This document shows, piece after piece, positions 60,517 to 64,000 of a stretch of DNA of 64,000 nt. Position 1 is the stretch's first letter. Each line of letters begins with the position of its first letter. Both the position numbers and the translations under genes were made by a program. The stretch is from Treponema sp. UBA6367 (GTDB taxonomy: Bacteria > Spirochaetota > Spirochaetia > Treponematales > Treponemataceae): assembly GCA_002437725.1 (NCBI GenBank), contig DJRF01000026.1, forward strand, positions 1-64,000. The letters are read 5' to 3'. Below the pieces are notes generated by a model. That model saw only the letters and a list, made by a program, of their open reading frames with translations, was not told the DNA's origin and did not search any database.

Positions 60517-61551
60517 ATGGAAGACAACAAAATTATATTAAAAGCGGAAGATTTAGACGGCTATCTTACTCAAAAAGATGTTGAAGATTTAAAAAGACTT
60601 GACGATATGTTCAAGGAAACTATGAAATATTTTGATCCTGTTGATAAAAATAAAATTATAGAAGGTTATGACAAGATGGGGCACGAAATGCAAAAAATTT
60701 GCGCATCTCATCCAAATATTAAGGTCTATTCGTTTGAAACAGAAGAAGGAGCCCATGCAGAAGCTAGCCGCGTAATTTCAAAGCTTCGCGATGTTAGAAC
60801 AGATCATCAGGAATTTATGTATTATAGCCAAAGAGCGTACGAAATGCTTTTTAGAATGGCGTACACAGATAAGCATAGCGATAAAAAAGGTCATATTATC
60901 GTAAAAACTCCTGTAAATTTTCCAGTTCAAAACTATGCAGTTCATAAAATTCCAGATATAGATTACAAGCTTGAAAATACAGTTATGTGCGTTATGCTAA
61001 GAGGGGCTCTTCTTCCTAGTATGATAATGTCTAAAGAAATTCAAGAGTATTCTTCCCATGAATATCTAACTCCTTTTGCTTTGTTTAAAATAAGTAGAAA
61101 CGATAGTAAAAAAGAATCAAACATGGAATATGTTCTTGACCTGAACAAATCATTTTTTAATCTTGAAAAATTAGATGGAAAAGACTTGATTTTTGCAGAT
61201 CCAATGAATGCAACAGGTGGCTCTCTTGTAACTGTTGTAAAATATCTTTTAAGTCAAGGTGTGCATCCAAAGTCAATTTCATTCTTTAATACAATTTCTA
61301 CACTTAAAGGAAGTATTCGTGTTACCCGTGCTCTTGAAAATTGTACTTGCTACACTTTGTGGGTAGATCCAGTTATGAATGAAAAAGCGTATATTATGCC
61401 AGGTCTTGGTGATGCAGGTGACAGGCTTAATGGTGTTGATTCAAAAGAAAATGCAAGAAATATAATTCAATTGATTGCTGATTATGGACATAATATTTCT
61501 TGTCTATATCGCTCTCAATTGTTTGAAATTGAAAAAACGGTTTTGGGGTAA
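60517..61551 (+). CDS. Uracil phosphoribosyltransferase-like protein with N-terminal extension
   Basis: The C-terminal 210 residues match UPRT: the PRPP loop FADPMNATGGS (227-236) and the uracil-site segment MPGLGDAGDR (about 294-303). A 130-residue helical extension precedes it, which standard Upp lacks. The extension makes a simple UPRT role uncertain, and regulation or another substrate is possible. The start follows GGAGG. It follows a structured leader and precedes a TPR gene by 3 nt. Confidence 0.82.
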   Translation: MEDNKIILKAEDLDGYLTQKDVEDLKRLDDMFKETMKYFDPVDKNKIIEGYDKMGHEMQKICASHPNIKVYSFETEEGAHAEASRVISKLRDVRTDHQEFMYYSQRAYEMLFRMAYTDKHSDKKGHIIVKTPVNFPVQNYAVHKIPDIDYKLENTVMCVMLRGALLPSMIMSKEIQEYSSHEYLTPFALFKISRNDSKKESNMEYVLDLNKSFFNLEKLDGKDLIFADPMNATGGSLVTVVKYLLSQGVHPKSISFFNTISTLKGSIRVTRALENCTCYTLWVDPVMNEKAYIMPGLGDAGDRLNGVDSKENARNIIQLIADYGHNISCLYRSQLFEIEKTVLG

Positions 61552-61554
61552 ATT

Positions 61555-62211
61555 GTGAAAAAACTTTTTGCGTCGGTATTTATTGTCTTTTTTTCATCTT
61601 TCTTTATAGCTGCTAATGTTCACGTTCCTATTCCTGGAGAGTCAACCGTAAAAAAGGATAATATTTATATTGAATATCTTTCAATTGCCGACGCATATTT
61701 TGAACTTGGCAAGTACGATAAGGCTGCTGACTATTATTTACTTGCCATGAAAAATAAAAAACTTTATTGGACGGCTTTTTACAAGCTTGGCAGAACTTAT
61801 GCCTTGTTAAAAAATTGGTCTGAATCCGAAAAGATTTTTGTAAAACTTTTAAAAAGAGATCCTGAAAACCTTTCGTTAAAAATGTCTCTTGCTTATATAA
61901 GGGCAATGAACGGAAATCTTGAAAGTTCTAAAGAAATATATCGCCTTTTATGGCAGGAAAATCCTGAAAATGCGGATGTTTTGGTAAACTACATTAATGT
62001 GGTTTTTGCTCTTGAAGATTATGATTTGGTAAAAAGCTTAATATCTGAATTAAAAGAAAAATTTAATGACAATAAAAATATTTCTGTATTTGAAAAAAAA
62101 ATAGAAGAAATAGAAAACAAAAATGAAGAAGATTCAAAAAATATAGAATTAGAAAACGCAGATTCAAAAGAAAATTCTATTAAAACAGACGAAAATTCAA
62201 AAGGGCAGTGA
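61555..62211 (+). CDS. Secreted TPR-repeat protein
   Basis: A signal peptide (MKKLFASVFIVFFSSFFIAA) is followed by three to four TPR repeats (YFELGKYDKAADYYLLAM, LKNWSESEKIFVKLLKRDP). An acidic Glu/Asn/Ser-rich tail covers the last 45 residues. The start is GTG at 61555, 3 nt after the UPRT-like gene. It is probably periplasmic and a scaffold. It converges on the degenerate-GGDEF gene with a 21-bp gap. Confidence 0.82.
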   Translation: MKKLFASVFIVFFSSFFIAANVHVPIPGESTVKKDNIYIEYLSIADAYFELGKYDKAADYYLLAMKNKKLYWTAFYKLGRTYALLKNWSESEKIFVKLLKRDPENLSLKMSLAYIRAMNGNLESSKEIYRLLWQENPENADVLVNYINVVFALEDYDLVKSLISELKEKFNDNKNISVFEKKIEEIENKNEEDSKNIELENADSKENSIKTDENSKGQ

Positions 62212-62232
62212 AGCCTGTCCTCTCAAAAAACA

Positions 62233-63570
62233 TTAGGCTTTGTTGGCATTTTCTTTTATGTACTGCATATATTTTTCAATATCTACATGAAATCCTATGA
62301 TAGGAGAATCTTTTTCTTGTTGCGCGTGTTCTAATGCCTGTTCTGATTCAAGAATTATCCTTTCTGCATTTACAAGGCGTACTGCTCTGCACGAAATTCC
62401 TATAAAACAGTTAGAAACACCTTCAAATGTTAGAATTTGGTTGCGTATTTTTTCTGCAAATTCTTCAGCAGCATTTATTTCCATCTCATTTTTTATGATA
62501 GCAATACAGTCTTCTTCCTTTTTAAAAATTAGATTGCTTTTTATCATAAAATTTTGAACTAATTCCGAAGAAATTCTTTTATATAACTGTTCGTTTAATT
62601 CTGGAATTTTTATAAGTATTAATGCCAAATCTTGTTCAGTAGAACCAGATTTAATTAATTCTTTTGCAAGTGTTTCTTGAAAACTCTGTTGTTGAACACT
62701 ATTTGCTTCTGTATTTAAATCACTTTTTTCTGACTCATTTTGTTCTTTGTTAGCGTCTTTGTTTGAATCTAGTTCACTGTCATTTGAGTTTGTTTCTGAT
62801 TCTGCAAAAGCAGGGGCTTCATAGTATATGGATTCATCGCTGTTTTCTTGCAAATTTTGAGCATCATTTTTAGCTTCAAAATCTATTTCTTCGTATAGAT
62901 AATCATTTTCGTTATTGTTTTCTTTTTCGTTTTCGATTTTAAATTCAGAATTATCTTCTTGGGATTCGTTACTATTTTGTCCGTCTGTAGAATTTTCTTT
63001 TTCAGGTTCTAATTCTACATTCTTTGGGTCATCATTTTGCTCTTTTCCTTGTAACACAGAATCTTGGTTTTCTAAATTATTAGAACTATCTTTTGTCTTT
63101 TTTTCTTTTGCTGTAAGAAAAATTATCAATAAAATAGTGAAAATTGTTGCTATAAGAATTATTAAAAATGAAATCAACGCGCTGGCATATATTTTTGCAG
63201 GTCGAAGAGTGTACATAACTGCTTTTATGCTGTAATTATCTTGTCCGTATGAAAAACTGTATGAAAAGTTTTGCACAAAGCTTGAGTTAAAATCATCTTG
63301 ACTATCGCTAATCTTTGGATAAGCTGAAATTATTTTTCCATTTTTATATATATTAATCAGAGCGAAGTCGTTGTATTCGTAAAAAAGTTTTTCTGCGTTT
63401 ATGTTGCCAGGATTTTTAGTCGCTAATTCTACAACGGAATTGAATCTGGTTGCACATCTATCTTTGCCGTTTTTAGTTTCGGTGATTAAGTTAAAAGAAA
63501 AAAATGCGATAGAAAAAATAAATATTAAAGTTATAAAAACAGAATAAAGTGAAATAATTTTATTTTTCAT
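62233..63570 (-). CDS. Membrane protein with degenerate GGDEF-like domain
   Basis: Two membrane helices (about 3-23 and 130-152) flank a periplasmic segment of about 105 residues. A long acidic low-complexity linker follows (about 165-290; mostly Glu, Asp, Asn, Ser). The C-terminal 165 residues resemble a GGDEF domain without its signature: EDCIAIIKNEMEINAA stands where GGDEF should be, and CFIGISCRAVRL, LESEQALEHAQ fit the usual end. It is therefore probably not a cyclase. The start is placed at 63570, after the upstream gene ends; a longer frame would overlap it. Confidence 0.6.
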   Translation of the reverse strand: MKNKIISLYSVFITLIFIFSIAFFSFNLITETKNGKDRCATRFNSVVELATKNPGNINAEKLFYEYNDFALINIYKNGKIISAYPKISDSQDDFNSSFVQNFSYSFSYGQDNYSIKAVMYTLRPAKIYASALISFLIILIATIFTILLIIFLTAKEKKTKDSSNNLENQDSVLQGKEQNDDPKNVELEPEKENSTDGQNSNESQEDNSEFKIENEKENNNENDYLYEEIDFEAKNDAQNLQENSDESIYYEAPAFAESETNSNDSELDSNKDANKEQNESEKSDLNTEANSVQQQSFQETLAKELIKSGSTEQDLALILIKIPELNEQLYKRISSELVQNFMIKSNLIFKKEEDCIAIIKNEMEINAAEEFAEKIRNQILTFEGVSNCFIGISCRAVRLVNAERIILESEQALEHAQQEKDSPIIGFHVDIEKYMQYIKENANKA

Positions 63571-63574
63571 AGTT

Positions 63575-63985
63575 TTAAGTATATCGAACAAAATCGTGCA
63601 ATGCAAGATTTATAAGGTTTTCAAAGTTATTGTTTGCTTTTTTTTTCCTTAAGAAACTAATGTATGGCAGCATTGATTTTTCAAGATTAGTAAGAGCAAA
63701 TTTATTCAGTTTGTGTTTTTTTTCTTTGAGGATTTCTTCTTTTAGTATGCTTTTTAGATAGCTGTAATCAAAATTGTTGTTAGAATTGTATTGATTATAT
63801 AAAACATTATTTTGACTATTGTCTGAATTATGCTTTTCTTTTATTTCATTTAAAAAATAAATATAATCTTGTTTTCTATAGTTAAAGTTGTTTTTTATAA
63901 TCCATTCTTCCAAAGAATTTTTGTACGATAAAAGAGTTTGGCTTGTTTTGCAATCATTTAGCTCTATTAGTTTTGTTCTGAACAT
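63575..63985 (-). CDS. Asn/Lys-rich hypothetical protein, possibly truncated by the window
   Basis: I do not recognise it. The 136 residues are rich in Asn, Lys and Tyr, with several Asn runs (NQYNSNNNFDYS). No Shine-Dalgarno precedes the ATG at 63985, and the frame stays open upstream to the window edge, so the real start may lie outside. It ends 5 nt before the GGDEF-like gene. Confidence 0.5.
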   Translation of the reverse strand: MFRTKLIELNDCKTSQTLLSYKNSLEEWIIKNNFNYRKQDYIYFLNEIKEKHNSDNSQNNVLYNQYNSNNNFDYSYLKSILKEEILKEKKHKLNKFALTNLEKSMLPYISFLRKKKANNNFENLINLALHDFVRYT

Positions 63986-64000
63986 AAGCTTGTTGTATAG

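Noticed and set aside
1..64000. CRISPR arrays, prophage, transposase or toxin-antitoxin system
   Set aside because: I searched both strands by eye and saw no regular spaced repeats, integrase, transposase or typical toxin-antitoxin pair.

Overview
The window looks like a piece of the chromosome of a host-associated Treponema (Spirochaetota). The DNA is AT-rich and almost fully coding. It carries periplasmic-flagellar genes in the order known from treponemes: flgK-flgL-fliW-csrA in one block, and two flaB core flagellins with flaG, fliD and a PilZ gene in another. It also has a eukaryote-like IleRS and many secreted or lipoprotein genes that I recognise only as treponemal. I see no rRNA, CRISPR array, insertion sequence, prophage or integrase.

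Layout. 1-772 is a leftward tRNA cluster (partial Gly, Leu, two identical Lys, Arg, His). 1043-5398 is a rightward flagellar operon (flgN-like, flgK, flgL, fliW, csrA) behind a textbook sigma-28 promoter. 5379-13224 is a leftward block: flaB, flaB, flaG, fliD, a conserved unknown, PilZ, a small unknown, tsaE, tsaB. 13381-20804 holds rdgB, a sigma-like protein behind a sigma-54-type promoter, nrnA, argF, tRNA-Met, nrdR and lnt. 20887-35362 holds a divergent galactokinase-like gene, surE, TPR and NHL proteins, dinB, an unusual M28-like membrane protein, a GHKL-like protein with a lipoprotein, trmB, ligA and an M23 peptidase. 35402-50998 is mostly housekeeping: recJ, deoA/pdp, recO, rpoZ, miaA, a 29-codon ribosomal-type protein, dxs, folP, cdaA-cdaR-acpS, truA, priA and a family-4 UDG. 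51080-64000 holds an outer-membrane-like protein, a glycolipid glycosyltransferase, thiI, ileS, a lipoprotein, a UPRT-like gene, a TPR protein and a membrane protein with a degenerate GGDEF-like domain.

How the parts fit. The strongest theme is flagellin homeostasis. FliW and CsrA are encoded at one end. The leader of the first flaB gene, about 8 kb away, carries an RNA hairpin whose loop and stem match the core of the CsrA consensus, just upstream of the Shine-Dalgarno sequence. This is the layout expected for a FliW-CsrA-flagellin feedback loop. Hairpins after each flaB gene probably separate abundant flagellin message from the low-copy flaG and fliD message. Second-messenger genes are also present: PilZ and a degenerate GGDEF-like protein (c-di-GMP), and CdaA with CdaR (c-di-AMP).

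Other points of interest are a -24/-12 promoter in front of the orphan sigma-like gene, two copies of a hairpin-forming intergenic repeat, a second pair of shared intergenic modules, and several genes that appear to start at TTG or GTG. Promoter, hairpin and start-codon calls were made by eye and are untested.
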